From Hippophae tibetana (taxonomy: Eukaryota > Streptophyta > Magnoliopsida > Rosales > Elaeagnaceae), in contig CM072809.1 of the NCBI GenBank assembly GCA_037013495.1, positions 10,552,501 to 10,616,500 of the forward strand: DNA of 64,000 bases, given 5' to 3'. Made by a program: the position numbers and the translations under genes. Below, in pieces: positions 1 to 12,500 of this stretch. The notes under the pieces are model-generated. The model worked only from the letters and a program-made list of their open reading frames with translations, had not been told where the DNA came from and ran no database searches. Each line of letters opens with the position of its first letter. Positions within the stretch are counted from its first letter, which is position 1.

Positions 1-1280
1 GAGTTCAGCAATGATAAAAAATGGGTTTCAACAAAGAAAATCTCACCACTTTTTTCCTAAAACATCGATTGGGAAAAATAACAACCCTTATAGTCTATGT
101 AGACGACATGATCATTATAGGGGATGATAAAGAAGAAATCTCTAGGCTTCAAAAACAACTGTCAAATGAGTTTGAAATGAAGGACTTGGGAGGGCTCAAA
201 TACTTCTTAGGCATTAAGGTAACAAGATCAAAACAAGGTATATGTATTTCTCAAAGGAAATATACTCTAGACCTACTGGCAGAGGCAGGATTACTAGATT
301 GTAAACCTATCGATATTCTGATGGTCCAAAATCATAAACTTGGAGAATATGTGGACCAAGTACCAGCAGATAAAAAGAGATATCAACGATTAGTAGGTAA
401 ACTCATATACTTATCTTATACTCGACCTGATATTGCTTATGGTGTGAGTGTCGTGAGTCAATTTATGCACTGCCCAAGTGAAGACCATATGTATGTCGTC
501 ATGCGAATACTCCGTTATTTAAAATCCTCCCTTGGGAAAGGACTTATGTTTTCAAAAAATTGTCAATTGGAAGTCGTTGGATATACAAATTCAGACTGAG
601 CAGGGAATATGAAGGATAGGAAATCTATTGTTGGGTACTTTACTTTTGTGAGGGGCAATCTTGTTACATGGAGGAGCAAGAAGCAAAATGTAGTTGTCTT
701 ATCTAGTGTTAAAGCTGAATTTCGAGGAATGGTCAAGGGAATATGTGAGCTTCTTTGGTTGAAAAAACTTCTAATTGAGATTGGTGTTGCTCCTAACTCT
801 GAAATGAACTTATTTTGTGATAAAAAAACATCCATTTCCATCTCTCACAATCCAGTTCAACATGATCGCACGAAGCACATTGAAGTGGATCGGAACTTCA
901 TCAAATAGAATCTTGAAAAAAAGATTATTCGGCTTCCATTTGTTAAATAAGAAGATCAATTGGCTGATATACTCATAAAATCTGTCTGCAAAGAACTGCT
1001 ACAACTCACTTGACAAGTTGGACATAAGAGACATATATGCACCAACTTGAGGAGGAGTGTTGGTGTGTGTTGTGGTGCATGCTGCAACAGTGACATACAC
1101 CAATATTTAGTGGAACAAAACATAGAGTAGACAATAATATTAGTGGAACCATAAAACATTGATGTGCACCAGCTAGGGTTATTGTTTTTTAGTTTTTGTT
1201 TTCCTTATATACGTATAGCTAAAATCTTGTACAGAAACAGAACATAAAGATATGAAATATATTTAATAATTAACAAAAAA
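1..1280 (+). mobile_element. Copia LTR retrotransposon fossil, 3' portion (RT/RNase H + 3' LTR)
   Basis: This is the 3' part of a Ty1/Copia element, running off the left window edge. Visible parts in order are reverse transcriptase with the YVDDM motif, a linker, RNase H, a polypurine tract (TTGAGGAGGAG at about 1047-1057) and a decayed 3' LTR starting TGTTGG at 1058 and fading near 1280. Protein and LTR match the complete element at 16449-22121, so both belong to one family, here in the opposite orientation. It is broken, with several breaks, and clearly older than that copy. Confidence 0.9.
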
Positions 1281-4200
1281 ATGTAATATTTGTCAGTATA
1301 TAGAGGTATTTTTAATATATAAATTAATATCCTAAGAATACTATAGCTTTCACAAAAACGTGTTTTATTATTATTATTTTTCTTTATATATATACTTAGG
1401 ACACATAATATAAGTTATATCAGAATGTATATATACCACAATACCAAAAGAAGCATGAGAAAAAAGTCAGAAAAAAGGACTTTAAGTGTTTTTTTTTTAA
1501 CAAAAAGAACTAAAGTGGTTTTATTTTCGGTTATGAGATTATTTAAGTATCTACGTATGAATAATGATTGAAGGATTGTATGTTAGCACATAGTTTACTA
1601 AAATGTTACAATTGCGCATTTCTTACTTCAGTTATTGGTTCAAAATTGATATGGAATAATTTTATTTATTTTTATCTTATTTATCAAAAACTTAAAACAA
1701 ATCAAATTAATAAACGGCTAGTTAGTTACTAAATAAGATATTTCTCTTCATCCCCTTAAAGGATTTTTTAAAAAACTCCATACTAATAAGTAGGTTTTTT
1801 AAGTAGAGATATACTCAACATAGTAGTCTTATAATTAAAAAACTAATTCTATCAAAAATTTGAAGAATTAAAAGAATGGTTAATAATACACTTATACATA
1901 AGATTGACAAACGGGTTAAATGGGTTGTGTTCACATTGATTGAATTCACCCAACATAATAAAATTAAAACATCAGTTATTAAAACTTATATACCATCTAT
2001 ATATTATTCGATTAATCTCACACGATTCATTTAATCCGGTTAATAAGCAGATTAGATAATTGGGTCAAATCAAATCAACCCAAATATTAATATGTAAATA
2101 TTTTTATATATTCTATTAATGTAAAAAAATATTTATTCTTAATCTTAATTTATATAAATTATGTTATATTATAACATATAAAGATGATCAAAGTATAGCA
2201 TGCATACTATCTAGTATATATTTAATCAAGAAAAATCAAAATTATATTTTTTTATTGAATGAATCATTAAACGAGTTATGGGTTAACCTACCTCAAAAAA
2301 AAATTTATTAAATAGATATAAATAGGTAGATCTGTATTGACACAAATTCAATAACAATAAATCCAAATCCGTCTAAGAACTTAGGATTTATGTAGGGTTC
2401 TTGTGTCATGTCAAAAATTGATGGCTCTACTTATATACTTTTCACTCCTTGGTTATAAATATTTTGATTTTATATAACAAATAGAACAAACACTTAAGCT
2501 TTAATAGTTGGGGTCAGTGAGAGCTAAACACAAGGACTTCACTTCTAATACTACGTTAGAAATATATTAAAAACTAACTCTTCTGAATTATCACACCAAC
2601 TTCTGTCTCACTCCTACCCATGTTTTTTTTTTTTTGTTCTTATCTTCTTTATATGAGGAGTACATAATCCTCTGTAAAAAACTGGAACAAAAAAAAAAAA
2701 TACCCGTTTATAGATAAAAGGAAATGTGATTTAAAAAGATAATTGTATCTCTTTCCCATAATATTTCACAATGATAGCTAAACAAGTGAATATACTTAAA
2801 TTTGAATTTTAAATGTATGATATTTTCTTTATTTAATAAAAAAAATTAAATGCCTCTTAAAAAAGAAAAAAAGAAGTAGAGATTTTTCCACATCTTCGTA
2901 CTACCTCCATAAGACACCAAATAGCTTAGTTTCTTAATAGTAATCTTTGTGTCATCGTAATCAATGGCCATGTCTTTTCCTCCCTTTTTTTTAATTTAAG
3001 ATCATTTTATGCTCATATATTTATGTGTAAATGTAATCTTCTTCTTTTTAATAGAATTGTGTAAATGTAAGCCTAATATACATAGTTATATAGGTGCAAT
3101 AGAAAAAAAATGATCAAAAAAGTACGTACCATTATTTAATTTACATTTAATTAACAACCTATATGTAATTAGATACTTTAGCAAAAGAAAATTGTATTTA
3201 GATACTAATTAATGAGGATGGTTTATTTTATCATATCCACATTACCGCTCCATAATGTATGATGTTAAATTTAAAGAAGATTGGTTCCCTTTTCATGATT
3301 CTAGGTAGGGGCGTTCAAGCTACCTAGAGAACAAAATCGTGTGCTCAAAAATGACAATATAAATGCATATATTCTCTTATCAATAATTCACCAATGACTT
3401 TACTAACAATAACAATAATAAGTGTAATTAATTGTAAAAATATAATGAATATTTTATATATTTATATTGTGATAATAACAAAAAAAATTGTTACAATATC
3501 ATTACCTTATATTTTATATATACTTTATATGACAATATTTTATAACAGAATCATTGCTCAAAGAATCAACCTTTTCATTAAGAGTGTACAAAAAAATTTG
3601 TTGATTCCATCAATCCATAAAATTCATCTACATTTGTAAGATTATTAACGGTTTCAATTCGATAGGTCGAATTGAATTGGATACAAAATTTCAAAATCCA
3701 GAATATATAGATCAAATTATGAATTGATATTTTTAAATCGAATTAAATTCAATTCGATCAACATATATTAAAATATATATTTTTCCCTATAATTTTTATG
3801 AGATTTTCAATTAAATAATTTTATAATTAATTATTACATAATAATCGACAATAAAATAATTAATTTATATGAGTCTTTTGACTTCTTTGGCAGCATTTAT
3901 TCTTATTTAACTTTTAAGTATCCATAATTTAATCTCTTAATTAACATCTTTTCATATTTTGACTGTTTATTTTTATTTACTATATAATACATATCAATTT
4001 CTCAAATTCAAAAAACAGATATATTGATCAAACATACATAAGGATTTATAATAGTAGATTTATAATTTTCATAAATTTTTATTTTTAAAAAATTATAATC
4101 ATAAAAAATATTATTTAACATATGGAATTGATCCAAACTAATATACATATATAATGTATTAAATTGAATTATAGATTATAAAATTCATAAACTATATTAA

Positions 4201-6480
4201 TTGAATTAGATTATAAATTAACTAAACTTTATGTATTTGATCCACTATATATTCATCCTTTTTATAATTTATTTTGAATACATCAATTATTATTTTATTA
4301 AATATAATATTTTAATTATAAATAAGTATAATAACAAATAATTTAAATTATTCACGGCAGTAAATAGAGGTTATGCTTGGTATTGCGAAATGGAAATGTA
4401 ATTATAATATTTACAAACAATGAAACTGAATTGAATGAAGATATTATTGAGAGTAATTTCACCCCTATGCATAATAAACAGTATTTTATCCTAACATTTT
4501 TGTGTTTCAAATGAAGATTAGTAGAAAAAAAATGGTAACAAATATGTTGATTAAATAAAGAAACAATTTCTACTACTCAAAAACAATAAATAAAGACATA
4601 AACATAAAAAATGACACAAGAGTTTTTATGTGATTGGTTTCCTACATTTACAAAAAGTTTCAAAGAATAATCCACTATGAACAACTTTAAAGTTACAAAT
4701 AATGTTCAAGGACTAGATTACAAAACATAAATCAAAAACTCAGAACAAAAACAATGTCTAACATTCTTTAAAGTTGATATCTCAAAAAACTAGAAATATA
4801 AGTAAACCCTAAGCATTAATGGCCAAGTGAAACGAGAGAGTCATGAAAGAGAGAAAACATAGAAAACAAGAGAGATGGGAGGCTAAGTGGAAAGTAAGAG
4901 AGACTAATGAGAACCCTAGTCAAAATAACGTTTTATATATGGGTAATTTTGGTTGGGGTTAACTTAGTAAAAACCTTAATTCATTTAGAAAAGCCCACTG
5001 CTTTACATGGTCCATTTAAGAAATAAATCTAGCATAAAATATAACTTTTTCATTACGTTTTTACCCTCAAAACTCTCTCAAATTTTACTATAATTATAAA
5101 AATGCATAAATCTTATCATTTATGCCCTTATGATTGATAAATTCACAAATATATATATTTCAACTTAGTAATTAGGAATGTGACTAAAAATTAAATGCGT
5201 AAATTGAAATGAGATTCATGAGAAAATTTATAAATTTTTAAAATTTATCTTATCTTATCTCAATTAATTTCTAATAAGATAAGTTGATAGTGAAATGATA
5301 TTAATTTAAATATATTATTTGTCTCTAATAAACCTAAATAAGATAAGTAAGAATATAAAAATAATAAATAATATAATAAATAATAATTTATAATTTATAA
5401 TGTAAATTTAATAAAAAATGATACAATATATGTTTAAAGTTAGACTCATTAAGGTTACAATATAAATAATATTATATCATGAACAGAAAAATTAAATAAA
5501 ACATAAGATAAGATAATACGGATTATTTTACATTTCTACTAAAAACTAATGTATGGGACTGTATATTATGTAAATAACTGAATTATTCCAAAATGTCATG
5601 CTTTAACACTTACGTTATGTTAATTTGTACAATTTATACAAATTAATGTTGTTTTATGAAAAACACGCGTATACTATTTTGGTGTATTAAATCAAATCCA
5701 AGCCAATATTTGTTTTATCAATAATGTTAAACCAACTTTAATCAGTAATTATAATTATAAGGACGTAGTTTAAGGACTTCAATTAATTAAGGTTGTAACT
5801 TGGCCATTCTGCAATTTTAAAGCAGACAAGCAAATCCAAGTAAAACTTTCGTAAGTTCATTATCGCTTAAATCATTCTTCCATCGTTTTTGGTGCCAAAA
5901 AAAAAAGTGAGCATACATGATAGTAAAACACTAGAACCGATAGAATGCTTGATGACTATATTTCAAGGAGTGTCTTTTATTAGAGTAAATATGAAACTGT
6001 CACGTGAAAGAAGAGACATGAAGCCACTTTTACATGATTAATGTCAAATATAGGAACTTGGTTGGTGCCGCCTAAGAAAGAGTTAACAACCAAAACCCAA
6101 AGCTCAAGTCGGTTTATTTTTGGTGAATACTGTCCATTGAAATCAAGTATATGAAGAGAAGATTTTTTTCGTATTCAGTTGGGCTCTGAAATTTCTATTT
6201 ATAAGAAGCGAACCATTCAATGCAATCTATCCCAAAACATTTCAAACCCTTAATCTCACAAGTAAATTTAGGGATTAATTGTATTCTTTTATTATAACTT
6301 ATAAAGAAGACGTCTTGTCCTCTCTTTAAATTTAGAACAAAATTACAATATTTTTCGATATGGTGAATTATTTGACATTTGTTCACAAAATAATCATAAA
6401 TTAAATGATAAATATTAATATTCATTATTCTTATATCATTTTTATCTTCGTTCAAACTTACGTTTAAAATTTGTCTGATG
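1281..6480. other. AT-rich intergenic DNA, no gene seen
   Basis: No coding region is supported here; the open frames are short, low in complexity and match no family I know. Around 1910-2380 there are degenerate blocks with motifs such as ACGGGTTAAATGGGTT and GGGTTAACC that look like an old interspersed repeat. Around 3640-4240 there is another repeat-like block rich in TCAATTCGAT and its complement. Neither has ends I can define. Confidence 0.6.
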
Positions 6481-6840
6481 TAGGTTCAGCTTGTATCGAA
6501 ATTCTAACACCACCTTGATTAAGCATAAAAATTGATATTCATCCTCAATTCTCACCCTAGAAATCTAGAATCTTATGACCTTTTCTGAATTCAGTCTTAG
6601 AAAAAATTACAGGATCGAAGCTAATATACAATTAAAGTGAAATTGAGAATAATGAAAATAAAATAAACACAAATATTTTATGTGGAAAAACCTCCGAACA
6701 AATTGGAGAAAAAAAACCACGTGCAAGTGTAGGAGGATTTCACTATTTTCAGACAGAGATTACAATACCTTCTCTCTAGTTACAATGAGATAATAATTCT
6801 AATCTCTATTGTTGATGAGCAAAACTGGCATCGCCGATCC
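6480..6840 (-). mobile_element. Possible LTR-retrotransposon terminal fragment
   Basis: This block has the texture of a plant Copia LTR end: CACCACCTTGATTAAGC near 6510 resembles the purine-tract/LTR junction of the gag-only element at 22831-25146, and it is followed by a GTGGAAAAACCTCC motif common in plant Copia LTRs. No coding part is attached and no target duplication was found. It is a broken fossil and the family call is weak. Confidence 0.3.
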
Positions 6841-9300
6841 TGTCAATACTTTATTTTTATATTTATAAACCTCTCACAAGTGCACGAATCATTTCATAAA
6901 AAATGATAAGTATACTCCCAAGGTCAATCTAAGGAAGGAATGTATGTAGTTTTTAATTTATTATTCAAATTTTTAAAAACGAAATTAAATCATAAACATC
7001 ATGTCACGATATTTTGGGGTTTTGTGTTTTTAATCTAATAACGTAAAAATAAACATAGATACAGATTCAATAAATATTTATGCAAATTTTATCATTTATA
7101 ATAGTAGAGTATTTATGAATATAATAACTAGGTTAATTATTCTTACTCATATTATTTAGGTTATTAAAGATATAAATTGATATTTATTGATTTTTTCTTT
7201 TTTATATGAATACCACATTTGGTGGGGTTAGATATTCTTTGTTAACTAAAAAAATCAATTAACACCTATTGGTGAGGTTGATAACTAATTTGATTAATTA
7301 AATTAATTCTTTTTTCTAAGAAATTGAAAATGAACTATTTAAATGACACATTTGGTGGGGTTAGACAGTTTAAACTTTATTCAAGGTGTTCAAATTAAAC
7401 CTAAGAATTTAATTATCCGAGTACTAACTTTCAAGTTTTAAAACTACTACTGAAAACATGTTGTCAATACATTTTCACATAATAATTCTTATAAAAACTT
7501 TTGAAATAAAACTTTACTCTAACTACCAAGCAATTGTACCAACAAATAAAATAGCACTACTCAAAATTAAACCGAATAACTAAACCTTAAAATCTAATTT
7601 TCAGATTTACGTTTGTAATGAAAAATAATATATTTCTCTCTAACATTCTTAATATAAAATCTTTAATAAAAACAAAATCAATTTATTTTAGAGATTTTTA
7701 TTTATTTAATATTTCGCAAGCATAACAACGTTATTATTATATCATGTTTACAAATAGCCAGCAATGTTAAATTTAATCACATACAAATTAAATATAACAT
7801 ATAAGAATAAAATATAAAAAATAACTATAAAAAAAATAAAATTCTTACAGTACTTTGATGTTATTTATGTTGCTGGAAAACCTCCAAATGAAATTTGCAC
7901 TTCCATTTATTAAATCAAAAAACAAATAAATTACAAAAACATAATCAGTTCTTCTCAAAAAAAAAAAGAACTCTAAAACTAAGAAAAGTTAAAAACTAAG
8001 AAATGGAGAGAAAGAAAGAGAAGAGAAGATGTGTTTTGAGGTGTGTTTAGTTATGAAGAGAATGAGAGTATTTATAGGTGAGGAGTGGAAGAAAAAGTGG
8101 GTGAAAAAATGATTAAAACTGGTGGAAAAGTGGAGTAGTAAATGATGACATCATTGCTAACGTCATGTTGGCGTTGGACGCAGCGGCACGCGCGGATTGG
8201 GTACAGATGGCTAGTGGCGTGCGCGGATTGGAGCAGGGATGCACGCGGGACCGGATGCGCACGGAATGGGTGATGCGCTCGACTGCTCAACGTGGCTGGG
8301 CACGTGCATGCACGATTTCCTCCTTTTTGACCCATTTTGTTTAATTTTTTCATTTTTTTTTACTTTTACTCATTTAATTTATGAATATATTTGTGATGGC
8401 TTTCAGTATTTTTCTTTGAGTCTTTAAGTTACTTTTTAAGCAAAAATACCTGAAAAATAATAAAAATACTTGTGATTCCTAAAAGAAAAATTTATATATA
8501 AATATGATAAAATCATATAAATATATATATTTTTAATCAATTAAAATGAATAAAATCATGGTAATTTTAATACTTTTTGAGAACTAATCAATTGTAATAG
8601 GAGAAATAACTCTCTCACAAAATAGAAAAAAATATTACTTACAAAGAAAGAAAGAAAAATTCTTTTCTAAGTAGTAACTCACAAGATAACTCTCATAAAG
8701 ACTTTTACTATCTTTCTTATGGATGCTCTCTAATTCATTTGTTCTTATATTTTGTACAAATGAAACAAACTATTTATGCGCAACATCCTTGAAAAACTTG
8801 TGATAGCTAAGACTTCATGTTCATCTCTATTTTGAATGGACAAGAAATTAGTGATCTACATTAAATGTACAAAAAAGTAGTGCTCTAATAACATTCTTAA
8901 TTAAATTTCTTTCATGTTTCCTACTTCGTCTATTAGCAAAATATAACATTAAACCAAGTGACTTTACCACTAATAGTTCTTTGAGTCATTCTAGATAAGT
9001 GGCTTATATCTTCATGCCTCTAAACAAAGAAATCGATGACTGATGTACAAATGAATCATAGTTAGAGGCTGGACACATGCAGGAAGAAGCATTTGCATCC
9101 AATGATCATTGACCTCATTATCAGCTTACTCGCCTCTAACAGTTCATAACCAATGGTTGCTACCCTATCTAGCACTCGACGGATTTGAGGAGTTAGTTGC
9201 AACGAGTTTTTTCATTCCAGCAGTCAAAGCTTGTTTAAAAGTATGTGCGCACATCGGTGCGTAATGTCACACCAAAAGTGATCTAATCCAAAAATTTAAT
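6841..9300. other. Repeat-like AT-rich DNA with a GC-rich island; no gene
   Basis: The block contains repeated short phrases (CATTTGGTGGGGTTAGA at about 7217 and 7348) and ACAAGTGCACGAATC near 6876, which recurs in plant repeats. A GC-rich island of about 150 bases at 8165-8325 carries several CACGCGCGGATTGG-like units. At 9050-9290 a more complex stretch has one open minus frame of about 35 codons but no family match. I see no gene I can support. Confidence 0.45.
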
Positions 9301-9546
9301 TTCAGATTTTCAATACAATAGACTAAACAAACTCATTAATTACTGGCTGCTGCAATATCTAGGACAATACCGTTTAGAATAACGGGTAGAAGTAGAACAT
9401 AGACAAAAATCCCAAAAATTAGTCCTACCACAACCAGAGCTCTCACTATGCTAACAAAAACCTAAACACCATCGTTTCTATATCTCAATTCAAAAGTAAA
9501 ATCCAAAACTCCCGTATGTGCGTGATCCATCATTTGCATCTCAGTT

Positions 9547-12500
9547 TCAATTGTGCTTTGCCTTCGAATGTGCATTTAGAGCAGTTTCTGACCCGAACGA
9601 CCTTATACACATTCAACAGAAAATTAGCAAGATTTTTGCAGATGTTCTCTTTAAATATAGAACAGTGTCTGGCTAAACTCTTTGTGTAAGGACACCAAAC
9701 TTAGAACTAAGTCACTTAGGCCCAAACTTTAAATAAATATTACATTTGGATCCTTTTTTGGTAAAAGAACATAATTAGGAAACGAGCCTTCGTCCATGTA
9801 GGATAACACAAATAGGATGTGCTAAATTCAATAATACGTGCAATTCAAGTGGTTAACTTATCCTACATGGAAGTGATTAGTAACCTATTAACTAAAATAG
9901 GACCTGAGTGTAACAGTTAAAAAGGTTTTGCAAGTTTTGGATCAAAGTGAACTAAGTTGTAAGTTTGATGATCTTACAAGGAGTTTAGCCAACAGTCTAT
10001 AGTATCATAAATATTATACTTAGTGCAAGATTTGCATGAGAATTGGGCACCAGATTTTGGTGTCTTTGCTTTAAATATATCAGATATGGCAGGAGTCTTT
10101 GCAACATTCTTAGCAGGGCGTGGAGTTGCAACATGGGCCTCCTCCTTACCACCTGTAGGAAAGAAAACGATCGTTTCAAATAGTTTAAAGATAAATAAAT
10201 TGGCTATAAAAAACAAAATAAATAAACTGATATCAGAGATTTTAAAAATTTAATCTGTCAAAAAACCAAGTACATAGTTAAAAAATGTAAAGCACAACAT
10301 CGGTAAACCCAGAAGTCTAATATGTAGATAACACAAACTTGTACAGCCTGACAAAAACAATTCAAAGAAAACTTCTTCAAATATAACGTAATTAGAGTTG
10401 CAAACAAATTCAGCATAAGGAACTAAAAAATAAATTTAATAAGACCAAAAATTGATAAATACTATAGATTTAAAAATTGTGTTCAGCTAGGGCTTCAGTG
10501 TTACCAGCAAGATCATTTAAAAATGTCGATGAACTACATACATTAAAGTTGTTAAAATTATGTATTGTGAGACAATATCAGACAAATAAAAATATTGAAA
10601 TACACATGACAGTTGCTACATTTTTACAGGATAAACCTAATACAACAGGAGGATATATGAGAATAAAAGAAACAGAAATCCTCAAAAGATTTAAAAGTAA
10701 AGGTAGATTTACCAGTCTTTTGTGGTGTAGCTGCTGCTGTTTTTGCCTTTTTGGCAGAAACAGGAGTTTTTGTTGCAGATTCAATAGGTCTTTTGTTACC
10801 TGGTTGAGCTTGGGCCTAAAAAGAAAATTTAAAAATGAACAATTATCAACACTAAAGATTTCAAAGTACAGTAATAAATTACTTGCATAGAATGGCTGAT
10901 AAAATTAAATACCTTCTTTGGAGTCTCTTCATCAGCATCATCTTCATCTTCACTGTCAGCCTCAAGCATGTCCTATAAGAAACATTTACAAGGATTAACA
11001 CATCTTTTGTTAGAGAATTTTTTTGTTTTTGGCTTCACCATGGCCTGGTCTTAAAAGAATTTGAAGATTATTCTTAGCTTGGGAGCTTGTATAGCCTAAT
11101 TATAGAGGATCGAGTTTTGTAAAGTAAAGGTGAAATCATAGTTGGATTTTTCTCTTAAGTGGATTGTTTGTCCACGTTTTATATTTTTACAACTGTTGTG
11201 TTGTTTCTTATAAAAATAAAAATAAAAACTCAAATGCACTCGGCATAATTATACTAATATACATGTAATGAAAGGAATACATTGCATAATAAAAAGCTTA
11301 ATAGAACTAAAAGAAGAAATATAGATTACACTACATATGATGCATCTACAACAAGTCAAAACACCAATTTTATGATTTGATCAGTCATGCAATTGCAACA
11401 AGATAGCATATAAATCATAGCAGTGAAATTTTATAGTTCAATGTGAAGCGAAACAAGCAGAATACCTCATCAGATTCATCTTCAGAACCCTCTTCGTCAT
11501 CATCAGAATCATCGTCATCAGAGTCATCTTCTTCACAATCCTCATCCTGACTGGGCCCAACAACCTTAACTTTTGGTTTCTCTGACAATGCAGGTTTGGC
11601 AGCATTACCTTTTGAGATAGATGGCTTAGCTTGTTCATCATTTTGAGGCGGTTTCCCTGGGAGAGAATTACCACCATTCAACAATAATGAATAGTTAGAA
11701 ATAGAACCATGTACTCAAAGGGAAGAGCAACAGAGGCAAGTTCTGTATCCACCATTATGTAGAGCATTTGCTGGGATATCCTCTTCCTCTTCCTCTGAAG
11801 AATCACCAAGGTCTACAAATTATTAAGAATAACACTGAATCATTTCAAAGAGCAAAAAAGCACAAAGGAAGTTAAAGTAGCATGTGTTTACAGCTCACCA
11901 GAGTCGTCAAAATCATCCGTGGCAACAAGAAGGAGACTGGTCAAGGAAATCAATGAAAGAATAGGGAAGATATAAATAATTCAAAAAGCATTAATGTCAA
12001 AGCACTGCGGTCAGCAAGAGAACACCATCAAGTCTGCTACTGTAAGATAATAAAATAATAAGATATATGGTCAAATTTCTTTTTTTCTTTTTTTTTCTTT
12101 TTTTCTTTTTTTTTTTTCTTTTTTTTCTTTTGAAAATTCAGATTTGGAGTCCCATGATAACATGTTAGCTTATACATGATTGAATTGATTTCAAAATAAC
12201 ATGTTACACTGTAAATACAGTTTACATATTTAGTATATCTACACTATAAATTATGTAGTGCGTGTACATATGTGATATATATAATTTACATACTAATTTG
12301 AAACCAATTCAATTATACACTCAATTTACATGCTATTTATTTGGGGCCTGAACTTGAAAATTCAGATGACAGATAAAAGGAAAGAACAAAATCTTCTTCC
12401 TGAACAGAAAATTACATAATTAATTATTTAAAACCTTTGATCAATAAAGTAATAGGCATGAATATAATACTCAAAAAAGAAAATTGAAAAGGATATTCAG

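Noticed and set aside
5881-6140. Moderately complex stretch that could be an exon or small RNA
   Set aside because: No open frame of useful length, no splice pattern and no foldback I could draw.
10477-10890. Open plus-strand frame of 137 codons
   Set aside because: It is antisense to HDT exon 8 and its flanking introns; the minus strand gives the family protein with good splice sites.
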